Counted from the first letter of the stretch, positions 1-9,056 are shown. The stretch is DNA of 64,000 nt from Acidimicrobiia bacterium (GCA_029263095.1 JAJCYA010000041.1:36004-100003), one strand, 5' to 3'. Notes: generated by a model from the letters alone, not told the origin. Made by a program: numbers and translations.

Positions 1-1
1 C

Positions 2-1492
2 CCCAAGCTTGAGCCGCTCATTGCCTTTATGGCCGTGAAGGCGGGGAGACCGATGCGGTTGGTCTTGACTCTCGACGAGACTTTTATGGCGGTTCGGCGC
101 GCTTCGGCCGAGATCCAGGTACGGATGGGTTTCAAGAGGGACGGGACCCTGGTTTTCCAGGACTTCGCCAATGACTTCCTTGTCGGTGCTTACGGCGACA
201 CCGGGGACCGGATCACGGCCAAAGCGAGCTGGCTCTCCGCCGGCCCGTATCGGACTCCTTCGGTTCGCATCCGGGCCCGGGCGATCCTCACCCATACGAC
301 GCCCACCCATCCATACCGCGGATTCGGAATCCCTCACGTGGGCTGGGCCAGGGAGTCCTGTCTGACGGAGGCGGCTGCTGCTCTGGAGATGGATCCGCTC
401 GAGATTCGGCTCAAGAACTTGGCACGCAAGGGCGAGGAGCACGTCCCCGGCGACACGCCGGCCGACGGTGAATGGGAGCAGACGGTCCGAAAGGCGGCCG
501 ACGAGATCGGCTGGGGAACACCGACACCTCCGGGGCGCGGTCGCGGCTTGGCGATCGGTGTCAAGTCCGGTCCCACCACCGGACTCTCCTACTCGATCGT
601 CAGGCTGCTCGTGGACGGCAGCGTCCTGGTGTTTTCGGGCACCTCAGACATGGGTCAGGGAGCCCGAACGATCTTTGCCCAGATCGCCGCGGATGAGCTG
701 GGGGTGCCGATCGACCAGGTCTCTGTGGTCATGGGCGACACTGCAATCGTTCCATTCGATCAGCAGACATCGGCGAGTCGCTCGTCGGTGCTCATGGGGA
801 ACGCGGTGCTGTTCGCTTGCCGTGACATCCAGGCTCAGGTCAGGGGGATTGCCGCTCGATCCCACGACCTGGACGAGAGCGAGATCGTGGTCGATCGGGG
901 AACGGTGCAACTCCCGGACTCCAGGCTTGCGATCGTCGATGTGGTCAAGGCGGGCCTGGGCAAACTTGGTGGGGAGCTCATCGGGACCGGCGAGATGAGA
1001 AAGGATGCGGTACCGGAGCATCCGTTGGGGGGAACGGCCTCGTTCTTCGAGTTCAACTGCACGGCCGTGGAGCTGGAGGTCGATGAGAAGACGGGCTCCA
1101 TCACGATCGATCGGCACGTGACCGTTGGTGATGTGGGACTTGCGCTCAATCCCATTCAGGTCAAGGGCCAAGACGACGGCGCTGCGATCATGGGTCTGGG
1201 ACACGCTCTGATGGAGCACATCATCCGGGACGACTCCGGTCGGGTTCGCAACGTCGGGGCTATCGATTATCGGATTCCGACCAGCCTCGATCTGCCCTTG
1301 GAGTTGGAGAGCTTCATGATCGAGAACGCCGATGGTCCCGGCCCCTACGGTGTCAAGGGGATAAGTGAGGGGAGCTTGCTCGTCACCGCACCGGCCATCG
1401 CTGGCGCGGTCACCGATGCCGTAGGTGTCGTCATCCGCGATCTGCCTATGTCACCTGAGCGAGTGTGGCGCGCTATGAGGGAGCATTCATGA
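2..1492 (+). CDS. Xanthine dehydrogenase family molybdopterin-binding subunit, 5' partial
   Basis: This is the C-terminal part (496 residues visible) of the large molybdenum-cofactor subunit of a xanthine dehydrogenase/CO dehydrogenase-like hydroxylase. The frame is open to the window edge, so the start and the N-terminal part lie to the left. Family landmarks are the EPLIAFMAVKAGRPMRLVLT segment, the cofactor-contacting GTSDMGQGARTIFAQIAADE segment and a C-terminal GVKGISEGS segment carrying the glutamate position that acts as base in the family. Its stop overlaps the start of the next gene, a cyclase, so both belong to one operon with the following alcohol dehydrogenase. The substrate cannot be told from the sequence; N-heterocycles, aldehydes or aromatics are all handled by relatives. 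The [2Fe-2S] and FAD subunits are not in the window. Confidence 0.88.
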   Translation, partial: PKLEPLIAFMAVKAGRPMRLVLTLDETFMAVRRASAEIQVRMGFKRDGTLVFQDFANDFLVGAYGDTGDRITAKASWLSAGPYRTPSVRIRARAILTHTTPTHPYRGFGIPHVGWARESCLTEAAAALEMDPLEIRLKNLARKGEEHVPGDTPADGEWEQTVRKAADEIGWGTPTPPGRGRGLAIGVKSGPTTGLSYSIVRLLVDGSVLVFSGTSDMGQGARTIFAQIAADELGVPIDQVSVVMGDTAIVPFDQQTSASRSSVLMGNAVLFACRDIQAQVRGIAARSHDLDESEIVVDRGTVQLPDSRLAIVDVVKAGLGKLGGELIGTGEMRKDAVPEHPLGGTASFFEFNCTAVELEVDEKTGSITIDRHVTVGDVGLALNPIQVKGQDDGAAIMGLGHALMEHIIRDDSGRVRNVGAIDYRIPTSLDLPLELESFMIENADGPGPYGVKGISEGSLLVTAPAIAGAVTDAVGVVIRDLPMSPERVWRAMREHS

Positions 1493-2379
1493 GCCAGATC
1501 GAGCATGTGGGACCGGTGAAGAACATGCCGGCCGAGAAGATGGTCGAAGCAGCGCGAATGGTGGAGAAGGGTCGCTCCTATTCGCTGGCCACTTCGCGGT
1601 TCCCGGGGATGCCGCTGTTCCCCGGACATCCTCCTTTCCAGGTCGTGAACTACCGGACGCCGCCTGGTATTGGCGCCGGGGGAGTACAGCCGTGGGGGCC
1701 ACCCAATGAGGTCGGTCTCGGTTACATGGCCGAGTATCTGATGGCCTGTTCGCATTCGGGGGCACACATCGACGCTCTGGGGCACATGACGATCGGCGAG
1801 GACAACCACTGGTTTGGCGGTGGCAACACCGCAGAACATCTCACCGATCACGGTCCTTCGGTAGGGGACGCCGAGCATCTACCGCAATTCTTCACGCGGG
1901 GGGTGCTGCTCGATCCACCGACCTACCGGGGCGTCGATGCTCTTCCTGCCGGCGAGCCGGTCGGAGCCGACGAGCTACGGGCCGTCGCCGATGCGCAAGG
2001 TGTGGAGGTTCGGCCCTGGGATGTCGTGCTCATTCGAACCGGATATCTGAAGTATTGGCCGGATCCCGACGCCATGGAGGCGCACAAGACGGCTGGCCCT
2101 GATCTCTCGGCGGCCGAATGGCTCTTGGAACGGGGGATTGTTGCCACCGGCACGGATACCGAGACGTTCGAGGTCATGCCGACGCCCGATCGCGGCTCGC
2201 CTGCCAATCCGCAGCCGGTCCACACCAAGCTGCTGATAGAGAACGGCATCTACCTACTGGAGAGCATCTATCTCGAGGAGATCGCTCGCGATCGGGTCTA
2301 CGAGTTCCTCTTCGTGATGCTCCCGCTGAAGATTCGCGGAGCGACCGGCTCGATGGTCGATCCCCTGGCGATGGTCTGA
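1489..2379 (+). CDS. Cyclase family protein (kynurenine formamidase-like)
   Basis: A 296-residue protein of the cyclase/kynurenine formamidase-like superfamily, metal-dependent hydrolases that open amide or lactone bonds. The signature metal-binding segment reads CSHSGAHIDALGH, matching the HxGTHxD-type motif with Ala in place of Thr. A later RTGYLKYW segment and the acidic TDTETFEV segment are also typical. I chose the ATG at 1489 because it overlaps the upstream stop in an ATGA arrangement; an in-frame ATG at 1465 would overlap the upstream gene further. Together with the molybdenum hydroxylase before it and the dehydrogenase after it, it probably opens a ring or hydrolyses an amide in a heterocycle or aromatic catabolic route. 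That role is inference. Confidence 0.85.
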   Translation: MSQIEHVGPVKNMPAEKMVEAARMVEKGRSYSLATSRFPGMPLFPGHPPFQVVNYRTPPGIGAGGVQPWGPPNEVGLGYMAEYLMACSHSGAHIDALGHMTIGEDNHWFGGGNTAEHLTDHGPSVGDAEHLPQFFTRGVLLDPPTYRGVDALPAGEPVGADELRAVADAQGVEVRPWDVVLIRTGYLKYWPDPDAMEAHKTAGPDLSAAEWLLERGIVATGTDTETFEVMPTPDRGSPANPQPVHTKLLIENGIYLLESIYLEEIARDRVYEFLFVMLPLKIRGATGSMVDPLAMV

Positions 2380-2392
2380 AAGGAGACGACAC

Positions 2393-3436
2393 ATGAAGGC
2401 CCTCGTTGTCACCGCACCGAACGAGTTCTCCGTCGAAGACGTGGACAATCCGAGGCCGGGACGCCAGGAGGTCCTGTGCCGGGTCCGGGCGATCACGATC
2501 TGCGGCACGGACGCACACCTTCTTCAGGGCGACTACCCGGACTTCTGGCCGCCCAGCTACCCGTTCATTCCCGGTCACGAGTGGGCTGGAGAGATCGTCG
2601 AGCTCGGAGATGGCGCCGCGGCACTCGGCTGGGCTGTTGGTGACCGCGTGGCCGGCACCTCTCACGACGCTTGCGGGTTCTGCCAGAAGTGTGTCGAAGG
2701 GCGTTACAACCTCTGTGAGAACTACGGGAACATGGACGTGCACCGCCAATACGGCCACAACTGGCAGGGCGCCTTTGCAGAATTCGTCGTGCATGGGATC
2801 AAGTCCGTCTTTCGCCTCCCCGACGAACTGAGCTTCGTCGAGGGAGCGCTGCTCGATCCAGCGTCGATCGCTCTCCACACCGCGAATCGGGGCGGGGTAC
2901 GCCCTGGCGACTCAGTGGCCGTGCTTGGTCCCGGACCGGTCGGGCTGCTGGCAGCCGATGCCGCCCGGGCCATGGGCGCCGGAAGGGTGATTGTGGTTGG
3001 CCGCGGCGACCGGCTCGCCAAGGCGAGAGAGATGGGCGCAGAAACCGTGGACTACACAGTTGGTGATCCGGTGGCCGCCGTTCGCACCGCGACGGCAGAG
3101 TTGGGCGTCGACGTAGTGCTTGATTGTGCCGGAGTCGCCGACTCGTTCCGCTGGGCGATCTCCATGTTGCGCAAAGGAGGGCGATGCGCCGCTGTCGGCA
3201 TTCCGGTCAATGAGGTCTCGCTCTCGTTCCAGGATCTGGTTCTCTATGAGAAGGAGCTGGTCGGCGTGCGGGCGACGGCCGGGGAGATGCGCCACGTGAT
3301 TCCGCTCGTGGCCGACGGCCGGATCCGGGTGAACGAACTCCACACCCACACCTTCCCGTTGGATGAATTCCAGACAGCGATCGACACGTTCAACGAACGC
3401 CGCGATGGCGCGCTCAAGGTGATCATCGAGCCCTGA
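2393..3436 (+). CDS. Zinc-dependent alcohol dehydrogenase (MDR superfamily)
   Basis: A 347-residue medium-chain dehydrogenase. The catalytic-zinc region is ICGTDAHL with PGHEWAGEIV, the structural-zinc cysteines are in CGFCQKCVEGRYNLC, and the Rossmann fold begins at VAVLGPGPVGLLAADAARAMG. It should oxidise a secondary or polyol alcohol with NAD(P). The start is preceded by AAAGGAG with good spacing, 13 bases after the cyclase stop, so the three first genes form one operon. The closest named families are sorbitol/threonine/L-iditol dehydrogenases, but substrate specificity in this superfamily cannot be read from sequence alone. Confidence 0.88.
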   Translation: MKALVVTAPNEFSVEDVDNPRPGRQEVLCRVRAITICGTDAHLLQGDYPDFWPPSYPFIPGHEWAGEIVELGDGAAALGWAVGDRVAGTSHDACGFCQKCVEGRYNLCENYGNMDVHRQYGHNWQGAFAEFVVHGIKSVFRLPDELSFVEGALLDPASIALHTANRGGVRPGDSVAVLGPGPVGLLAADAARAMGAGRVIVVGRGDRLAKAREMGAETVDYTVGDPVAAVRTATAELGVDVVLDCAGVADSFRWAISMLRKGGRCAAVGIPVNEVSLSFQDLVLYEKELVGVRATAGEMRHVIPLVADGRIRVNELHTHTFPLDEFQTAIDTFNERRDGALKVIIEP

Positions 3437-3448
3437 GGGGCATTCGAC

Positions 3449-4285
3449 TCAGGAGACCAGCGGCCGGAAACGATCAGCGAGGGCGCCGAGCTTGGCCGGA
3501 TCGAACGGCGCCTCGAACATTGCGATCACGTGGTGGGCGCCGGCGTCCCGGTACTCGCTCGCCAGCTCGGCAAACTCGCCCGGGTCACCGCCCGCCTTCA
3601 CCTTGACCGAGACCTCGATCTCGGCGGGATCCCGCCCGATGTCGGCACAGTGATGGTGGAGTACCCCGACCTTGCGGCGGAGGACGTCGGGCTCGCCGCC
3701 CGGCAGGTTCCACTGATCCGCCCAACGGGCGGCGATGCGGAGGGTGCGTTTCTCCCCGGTGCCGCCGATGACGATTGGCGGGCGCGGCTTCTGGATTGGC
3801 TTCGGCTCGGCTCTCGCTCCTCGAAGCGCGTGAAACGGCCCGTCTAGATCGGTGATCTCCCTGGTGAGGAGTGCGTCGAGGATCTCACAAGTCTCCTCGA
3901 GCCGATCAAAGCGTTCCTTCCATGAGGGAAGCGGGATGCCGTAGGCCTCGTGTTCGGCTTCGACCCAGCCGGTGCCGAGGCCGATCTCCAACCGCCCGCC
4001 GGAAACGACGTCGAGAGTCGCGGCCATATTGGCGAGGACGGCCGGGTGGCGGTAAGTGTTGCCGGTCACCAGTACTCCAAGACGGATCCGATGGACGATG
4101 CCGCTGAGCGCGGCCAGCATCGTCCAGCCCTCGAACACCGGCCCGGGTCGATCGCTGAAGATGGGGTCGAGGTGGTCGAAGACCCAACCGGCGTCATACA
4201 ACTCGATCCGGTCCGCTTCCTTCCAGAAGTCCAGGATGTGCCTCCAGTCGCTGTGCTGGGGACGGGTCTTGAAGGAGAGGCGCAT
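3449..4285 (-). CDS. LLM class (luciferase-like) oxidoreductase, probably F420-dependent
   Basis: A 278-residue luciferase-like TIM-barrel oxidoreductase. Typical segments are LYDAGWVFDHL near the N-terminus, RIRLGVLVTGNTYRHPAVLA, the GGRLEIGLGTGWVEAEH glycine-rich turn, and PIVIGGTGEKRTLRIAARWAD near the C-terminus. In actinobacteria most members of this branch use coenzyme F420 rather than FMN. The start at 4285 is supported by AAAGGA upstream; longer in-frame starts to 4537 would run into the PHP gene. It lies 10 bases after the PHP gene, in an operon with that gene and the MFS transporter. Substrate unknown. Confidence 0.85.
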   Translation of the reverse strand: MRLSFKTRPQHSDWRHILDFWKEADRIELYDAGWVFDHLDPIFSDRPGPVFEGWTMLAALSGIVHRIRLGVLVTGNTYRHPAVLANMAATLDVVSGGRLEIGLGTGWVEAEHEAYGIPLPSWKERFDRLEETCEILDALLTREITDLDGPFHALRGARAEPKPIQKPRPPIVIGGTGEKRTLRIAARWADQWNLPGGEPDVLRRKVGVLHHHCADIGRDPAEIEVSVKVKAGGDPGEFAELASEYRDAGAHHVIAMFEAPFDPAKLGALADRFRPLVS

Positions 4286-4295
4286 GGGGGTCCTT

Positions 4296-5204
4296 TCAGT
4301 CGCAGGATCCGGCAGGAGGGGGATCAAATGGAACCAGGCTGCGTCTTCGAGCCACAAACCGCGCCCGCTGGGTGTAGCCAGCTTCGCGCGCCGCCACCCG
4401 GGCGAGATCGAGGCCCCAGCCCGCCTGATCGGGATTGTGCCCGTCGCTCGCAAAGGTGATATCGACACCTGCGTCGTGGGCCATCCGAAGCAGAGTGGGC
4501 GACGGGTAGATCTCCTGGACAGGGTGACGCAACCCACCTGTGTTGATCTCCATGGCGACTTCGGACTTCACCGCAGCAGCAATCAACTCCTCGTACAGAT
4601 CGATCGGTTCCTGCGGGAGCCGATGGCCGAGGTACTTGACCCGATCACTGTGCGTGATCACGTCCACCGTGCCCGACGCCGCAAGTTCGGTCTTCAGTTC
4701 GAAGAACCGCTCGTAGACCCGCCGGTGGCCGCGGCGGTCCCACTCGTCGATTGAGTGTGCTCTGTCAAACCACCACCCGTCGATCCAATGGATGGAGCCG
4801 AGCAGGATGTCGAACGGATAGGGATCGATGAGTTCGAGGGCGGCTTGGATGGTGTCCGGGAAGAAGTCGACCTCTAGGCCGAGCAACACTGGGAGACCTG
4901 CCTCCTTGGCTCGCGTGATCACTTCGACGTAGCGCTCAAGGGACATCGTTCGGTCTGCCAGCAGATCGAACTCGGTGTTTGCCCGGACTTCGGGGTCGCC
5001 TGCCCGCTCCCAAATCGGTCCCAGAACGTCGGCCGACTCTACGCACCGATAGAGGTGCTCGGTGAAGGCGAGTTCAGTGACTCCCAGAGTCGCGGCCTTC
5101 ACGACGTAGCGCTCGATGTGCTCGAGGGCGTATTGCTCTGGTGGCGGCGGAGGCAGCGGCGAACCCCGGCGGTGCGGGTAGAGGTGGAGGTGGGAGTCGC
5201 TCAA
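4296..5204 (-). CDS. PHP domain metal-dependent hydrolase (histidinol-phosphatase-like)
   Basis: About 302 residues of PHP-domain type. Metal ligand motifs are DSHLHLYPH at the N-terminus, ELAFTEHLYR, LLGLEVDF, ILLGSIHW, THSDRVKYLG and FASDGHNPDQ near the C-terminus. These are the motifs of histidinol-phosphate phosphatase and related phosphoesterases. The most plausible start is the TTG at 5204, which overlaps the MFS stop as TTGA; no ATG or GTG lies between it and the first metal motif. It may dephosphorylate a small metabolite moved by the adjacent MFS carrier, or be a true HisK-type enzyme placed away from the his genes; no other his genes are in the window. Confidence 0.8.
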   Translation of the reverse strand: MSDSHLHLYPHRRGSPLPPPPPEQYALEHIERYVVKAATLGVTELAFTEHLYRCVESADVLGPIWERAGDPEVRANTEFDLLADRTMSLERYVEVITRAKEAGLPVLLGLEVDFFPDTIQAALELIDPYPFDILLGSIHWIDGWWFDRAHSIDEWDRRGHRRVYERFFELKTELAASGTVDVITHSDRVKYLGHRLPQEPIDLYEELIAAAVKSEVAMEINTGGLRHPVQEIYPSPTLLRMAHDAGVDITFASDGHNPDQAGWGLDLARVAAREAGYTQRARFVARRRSLVPFDPPPAGSCD

Positions 5205-6472
5205 GGGGTCTGTTCCGTTGGTGAGGCCGCCATCTCCCTGCCGGCCGGGGTCAGGCGGATCGCCATCATTAGAACACCTCCAGCGAGGAGCACCGCACAG
5301 GCAACTCCCCAAGCCGCGGCGAACGAGACCTGTTCCGCCAGGGTCCCGAAGATCACCGGACCGAGGGCAGCACCTATGTACTTGCCCGTGTTGGCGATGC
5401 CGGTGGCGACCGCGGCCGTCTCTGGGTTGGCCCTGACCACAACGAACGTCAGCAATCCCGCCCATCCCCACCCGCCGGCAAATGCGAGCAGCGTTCCGGC
5501 GACCAGGAGTGGGCGGCCGCCGACGGACAACACGAGGAACCCGAGCGATCCAATGAAGAGGAGTGCCGCGATCCAGGGCAGTCCGGCGTGCTGGCGAGAA
5601 TCGACCAACCATCCCGCCGCAAGCCGCGTAGTCAGACCGGCGAGACTGCCTGCAGTCAGGAGGATTCCGGCCAATCCCTCGGCCACTCCAACGCTGGCTG
5701 CGTATGGGACCACGAAGGCCCCGAGGGCGTCGATTCCTGCGTGCCCGAGCGCGGCGGCCATTGCCAGGGCGATGAGGGTCGAGATGGGCGTCGTCGGGCG
5801 GTGCGTGGGAGTCCGGGATCCCACGGCTACGTCGGTGAGGTCACGGCGGAGCGGTACGGCGAGCATGGTGCCGAAGGCGAGAACGGCAGCAATCGCAAAG
5901 GCCGGGCGCCAGCCGATCGTCAGTGCGATGGTCGGCACCGCCAGTCCGCCGAGCATCGCCGCAATCGGCACCGCGCTGTGCTTGAGTCCGAATAGGAGCC
6001 CGTAGCGGTCCGAAGGCACCGATTGCACCAGCGCCAGATTCGAAGCCGCCTGGGATGCTGCTGCGGCCACACCCGCTAGCACGAATAGCGCCGCGATCGG
6101 CCACCAAGCCGCCCACCAGTCGTCGGAGAAGGTCGCCATGGAGACCAGCGCGATCCCGGTTCCGGCCGTGGCAGCCCGGATGCCGCTCTCCCACCCAAAC
6201 CGTTGTACCAGACGGCCTGTTGGGGCAGAGGCGAGGGCAGCTGTGCCGAACAGCACGCCGTAGAGGCCGCCGATCCCGGCGAGGTCGATCCCGACATCCC
6301 CACCGATTCGGATGGCAAGCGCCCCGGTCATGAAGGCGGGCAGGATAGTGATTGCGATCACGGCGACCGCAAGCGAAGCAGTTCCCCATCGCACTCGGCC
6401 AACGTCCCCGCCCGTGGTGCGGCCGGAGACATGCTCGCTTCCGCTGGGCGGGTCCGGATCAGTAAGTCCCAC
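5201..6472 (-). CDS. MFS transporter
   Basis: A 423-residue major facilitator with about twelve hydrophobic segments in two bundles of six and a charged central loop around LRRDLTDVAVGSRTPTHRPT. The loop between helices 2 and 3 has GRLVQRFGWESGIRAA, the usual GxxxDRxGRR-like position. The start is GTG at 6472 with GGGAG just upstream. It is the first gene of the reverse operon MFS-PHP-LLM. The transported compound is unknown; the downstream hydrolase and likely F420-linked oxidoreductase suggest a small organic solute, but this is inference. Confidence 0.85.
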   Translation of the reverse strand: MGLTDPDPPSGSEHVSGRTTGGDVGRVRWGTASLAVAVIAITILPAFMTGALAIRIGGDVGIDLAGIGGLYGVLFGTAALASAPTGRLVQRFGWESGIRAATAGTGIALVSMATFSDDWWAAWWPIAALFVLAGVAAAASQAASNLALVQSVPSDRYGLLFGLKHSAVPIAAMLGGLAVPTIALTIGWRPAFAIAAVLAFGTMLAVPLRRDLTDVAVGSRTPTHRPTTPISTLIALAMAAALGHAGIDALGAFVVPYAASVGVAEGLAGILLTAGSLAGLTTRLAAGWLVDSRQHAGLPWIAALLFIGSLGFLVLSVGGRPLLVAGTLLAFAGGWGWAGLLTFVVVRANPETAAVATGIANTGKYIGAALGPVIFGTLAEQVSFAAAWGVACAVLLAGGVLMMAIRLTPAGREMAASPTEQTP

Positions 6473-6554
6473 AGCACTCCCGCCTGTTCTCAGCCGTACC
6501 GAGCCATCCCAGTGCCATTCCAGCGCCGAGAGGCTTGGGTAGGCCCAGATCGAG

Positions 6555-6574
6555 TAATCTTCGATTATCGATTA
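6555..6574. promoter_or_regulatory. Overlapping TAATC/GATTA half-sites, candidate operator
   Basis: The AT-rich intergenic stretch holds TAATC-TTC-GATTA (6555-6567) and the odd-centred palindrome TCGATTATCGA (6561-6571), giving three alternating half-sites. It sits between the divergent MFS gene and the archaeal-type gap/pgk pair, directly ahead of an AGGAGG at 6578-6583. It could be an operator or promoter element. No regulator gene lies adjacent. Confidence 0.4.
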
Positions 6575-6585
6575 CCTAGGAGGAT

Positions 6586-6789
6586 ATGGTTCGCTTCTCC
6601 TCTCCGTCAACCGGGTATCTGGCCCCTTCCCAGCGTTGGGGAGCACCTCCGGCGGTCCTTCCGGCGGGGACGCGACGGTTCGAACTTGACGTTCGCCCCG
6701 ACCGAAGGGCGGGTGCGATCCACATGATGAGAGATGGGTGCTCCGGTTCTTCGAGGTGTGGGATGGGCCAAGAGATCGGAGGTCGATGA
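6586..6789 (+). CDS. Candidate small upstream ORF, 67 codons
   Basis: An ATG at 6586 follows a perfect AGGAGG at 6578-6583 at short spacing and opens a 67-codon frame whose TGA (6787-6789) overlaps the ATG codons of the GAPDH gene. The product is Arg/Gly/Ser-rich, has no membrane segment and matches no family I recognise. It could be a true small protein or a translated leader that couples translation into gap. The strong ribosome site is the only positive evidence; composition alone does not argue for a gene. Confidence 0.3.
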   Translation: MVRFSSPSTGYLAPSQRWGAPPAVLPAGTRRFELDVRPDRRAGAIHMMRDGCSGSSRCGMGQEIGGR

Positions 6790-7805
6790 TGAGCAAGGTG
6801 AAGGTAGGGGTGGCCGGTTACGGCGTGATCGGGACTCGAGTGGCCGCCGGCGTGGTCTTGCAGGAGGACATGGAGTTGGTTGGCGTGGCCGACGTGGCGC
6901 CGACGCTCCCCGTTCGATCGCTCAAGGAGCGTGGGATGCCGTTTCCGCTCTTTGCGGCGGTGCCGGGATCGGAGACGGAGCTCGAAGAGGCCGGTATTCC
7001 GGTAGCGGGGTCATTCGAGGATCTCCTGGGCGAGGTCGACATCATGCTCGACGCGGCCCCAGGTGGGATCGGGGCCAGGAACAAGGAGCACTACGTTCGA
7101 GCCGGGGTAAAGGCAGTGTTCCAGGGAGGAGAAGCGGCCGGGGTAGCTGACGTCTTCTTCCACGGCACCACCAACTACGAACAAGGCCTTGGGGCCGACT
7201 ATCTAAAACTGACGTCCTGCAACACGACCGGTCTGATTCGGGCTGTACACGCGATTCACCAGACGGTCGGGATAGCCAAGGCATTCGTGACGATTATCAG
7301 ACGGGTGGCGGATCCGGGTGACACCCATCGGGGCCTGACGAATGTGCTCCAGGTGGAAGCCATTCCGAACCACCAGGTTGTGGATCTGATGCACATCATC
7401 CCCGAGATCGATGCCACTGGGATGCTCATTCACACCCCGGTCACCCACGGCCACATCATCACTCTCTCGGTCACCCCGAAGCGAGAAATGTCGGTGGCGG
7501 GTGCACTCGAGGTGTTCCGTGCCTACCCGAGAATCAAGGTGGTTCGGATCGCCGACGGGTTCAATTCGAACTCTTCCTTGTTCCAGTGGGCTCGATACCT
7601 CGAGAACCCAAGGGCGGACATGTACGAGATCGGTCTATGGGAGGAGATGGTTGGGAAGTCGGGCGACGACCTGGTGTTTGCGATCAACATCCCACAGGAG
7701 TCGGTGACGATCCCGGAAACAATCGACGCCGTGCGAGCAGCGATGGAGATGCAGGTGACCAGCGACACGGCCGTCGCGGCAACCGATGGCTACCTCGGAA
7801 TCTGA
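6789..7805 (+). CDS. gap: Type II (archaeal-type) glyceraldehyde-3-phosphate dehydrogenase
   Basis: 338 residues of the archaeal-type phosphorylating GAPDH, distinct from the usual bacterial GapA. The N-terminal Rossmann segment is KVGVAGYGVIGTRVA with the VGVADV strand end, and the catalytic cysteine lies in LTSCNTTGLIRAV around residue 140. The C-terminal NIPQESVTIPETIDA segment is also characteristic. It interconverts glyceraldehyde 3-phosphate and 1,3-bisphosphoglycerate. I prefer the ATG at 6789, which has GGAGG six bases upstream; 6786 and 6738 are alternatives. It lies four bases before an archaeal-type pgk, so the two consecutive steps are co-transcribed. Such a pair is unusual in bacteria and suggests transfer from archaea. 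Confidence 0.88.
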   Translation: MSKVKVGVAGYGVIGTRVAAGVVLQEDMELVGVADVAPTLPVRSLKERGMPFPLFAAVPGSETELEEAGIPVAGSFEDLLGEVDIMLDAAPGGIGARNKEHYVRAGVKAVFQGGEAAGVADVFFHGTTNYEQGLGADYLKLTSCNTTGLIRAVHAIHQTVGIAKAFVTIIRRVADPGDTHRGLTNVLQVEAIPNHQVVDLMHIIPEIDATGMLIHTPVTHGHIITLSVTPKREMSVAGALEVFRAYPRIKVVRIADGFNSNSSLFQWARYLENPRADMYEIGLWEEMVGKSGDDLVFAINIPQESVTIPETIDAVRAAMEMQVTSDTAVAATDGYLGI

Positions 7806-7808
7806 TCC

Positions 7809-9056
7809 GTGGCGTTGGCTTCCGAGATTCGCACCTCCGACACGCTAGATGTGACCGGGAAGAGGGTGCTGCTGAGGGTCGATATCAACTCGCCGATCGA
7901 TCGGAAGACGGGCGCGATTGTCGACGGATCGCGGATCGACAAGAGCCTCCCAACGATCCGTGACCTGTCCGAGCGAGGGGCCCGGTTGGTGATCTTGGCC
8001 CATCAGGGCGATGCTCTGGACTATCACAACCTGGTCTCGCTCGAACCACACTCACGGCACCTAGCCGAGAAACTGGGGCGCAGGGTCGGATTCATTGACG
8101 ACGTGGCGGGGCCAGCGGCGCGGGAGCGTATCGTCGCCCTCAACGAGCGGGAGATCCTCCTTCTCGACAACCTCCGTATCTACGGCGAAGAGCTATCGAC
8201 GTTCGAACGCGACGTTCGACTGACTCCGGATGAGATGGCAGAGACATACCTGGTGCGCCATCTAGCCCCGCTGTTCGACCTGTACGTGAACGACGCTTTC
8301 GCCGCGGCGCATCGCAACGCACCATCGATGGTGGCCTTCCAGCGATTGCTTCCGTCGGCAGCCGGTCGTCTACTGGTGGCGGAATTGGAGGCGTTGGCGC
8401 CGCTGGTCGATGATCCCGCTCGACCCGCTCTGTTCCTGCTCGGCGGTCTGAAGATCTCCGACGGGTTTTCAATGATGGGCCGCGTTCTTGCTGAGGGTCT
8501 CGCAGATCGCGTTCTGACCACCGGGGTTTTGGGTGAAGTCTTTCTCCTGGCTGACGGGGTGAGATTGGGAGCATCTACCGAGCGCTTTGTCGGTGAGCGT
8601 GATCTTGATCGGTTCATTGACGTCGCCGGGTCGCTATTGGCCGATCACCGTGACCGGATCGTTCTTCCATCGGATGTGGCGACTGCGGTCGACGGTCAGC
8701 GCCGCGAGATCCTCGTTTCCGATCTCCCGGTCGACGCCCTGATCCTCGATGTTGGTGCCCAGACGATCTCGGCATATGAGCGCGAGATTGCCACCGCGGG
8801 AACGGTGTTTGTCAACGGCCCCGCCGGGGCGTACGAGCAGCCCGGCGCCGATCTTGGTACTCGAAAGCTGTGGACCTCAGTGGCGGCTGCACCGGGGCGG
8901 ACCGTCATCGGCGGAGGCGACACGGTCGCAAGCGCCGGACGATTCGTCGATCCTGGTGCGATCGATTTCATCAGCACGGGTGGCGGCGCTCTGATCAGGT
9001 TCGTGAGCGGACAGACGCTCCCATTGCTCGAGGCTATGCGACAGAAGCCCGTCTAG
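7809..9056 (+). CDS. pgk: Phosphoglycerate kinase, archaeal-type
   Basis: 415 residues. The N-terminal substrate motif is LLRVDINSPID (bacterial enzymes have RxDxNVP), with DGSRIDKSLPTI, the ILAHQGD segment in place of the usual SHLGRP, LLDNLRIYGEE in place of LENVRF, YVNDAFAAAHRNAPS, LGGLKISDGF in place of LGGAKV, and a C-terminal IGGGDTVASAG and STGGGALIRFVSG nucleotide site. These variants are characteristic of archaeal PGK. It makes ATP and 3-phosphoglycerate from 1,3-bisphosphoglycerate. The start is GTG at 7809 directly after gap. No bacterial-type gap or pgk is seen nearby, so whether this pair replaces the normal enzymes cannot be decided here. Confidence 0.88.
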   Translation: MALASEIRTSDTLDVTGKRVLLRVDINSPIDRKTGAIVDGSRIDKSLPTIRDLSERGARLVILAHQGDALDYHNLVSLEPHSRHLAEKLGRRVGFIDDVAGPAARERIVALNEREILLLDNLRIYGEELSTFERDVRLTPDEMAETYLVRHLAPLFDLYVNDAFAAAHRNAPSMVAFQRLLPSAAGRLLVAELEALAPLVDDPARPALFLLGGLKISDGFSMMGRVLAEGLADRVLTTGVLGEVFLLADGVRLGASTERFVGERDLDRFIDVAGSLLADHRDRIVLPSDVATAVDGQRREILVSDLPVDALILDVGAQTISAYEREIATAGTVFVNGPAGAYEQPGADLGTRKLWTSVAAAPGRTVIGGGDTVASAGRFVDPGAIDFISTGGGALIRFVSGQTLPLLEAMRQKPV

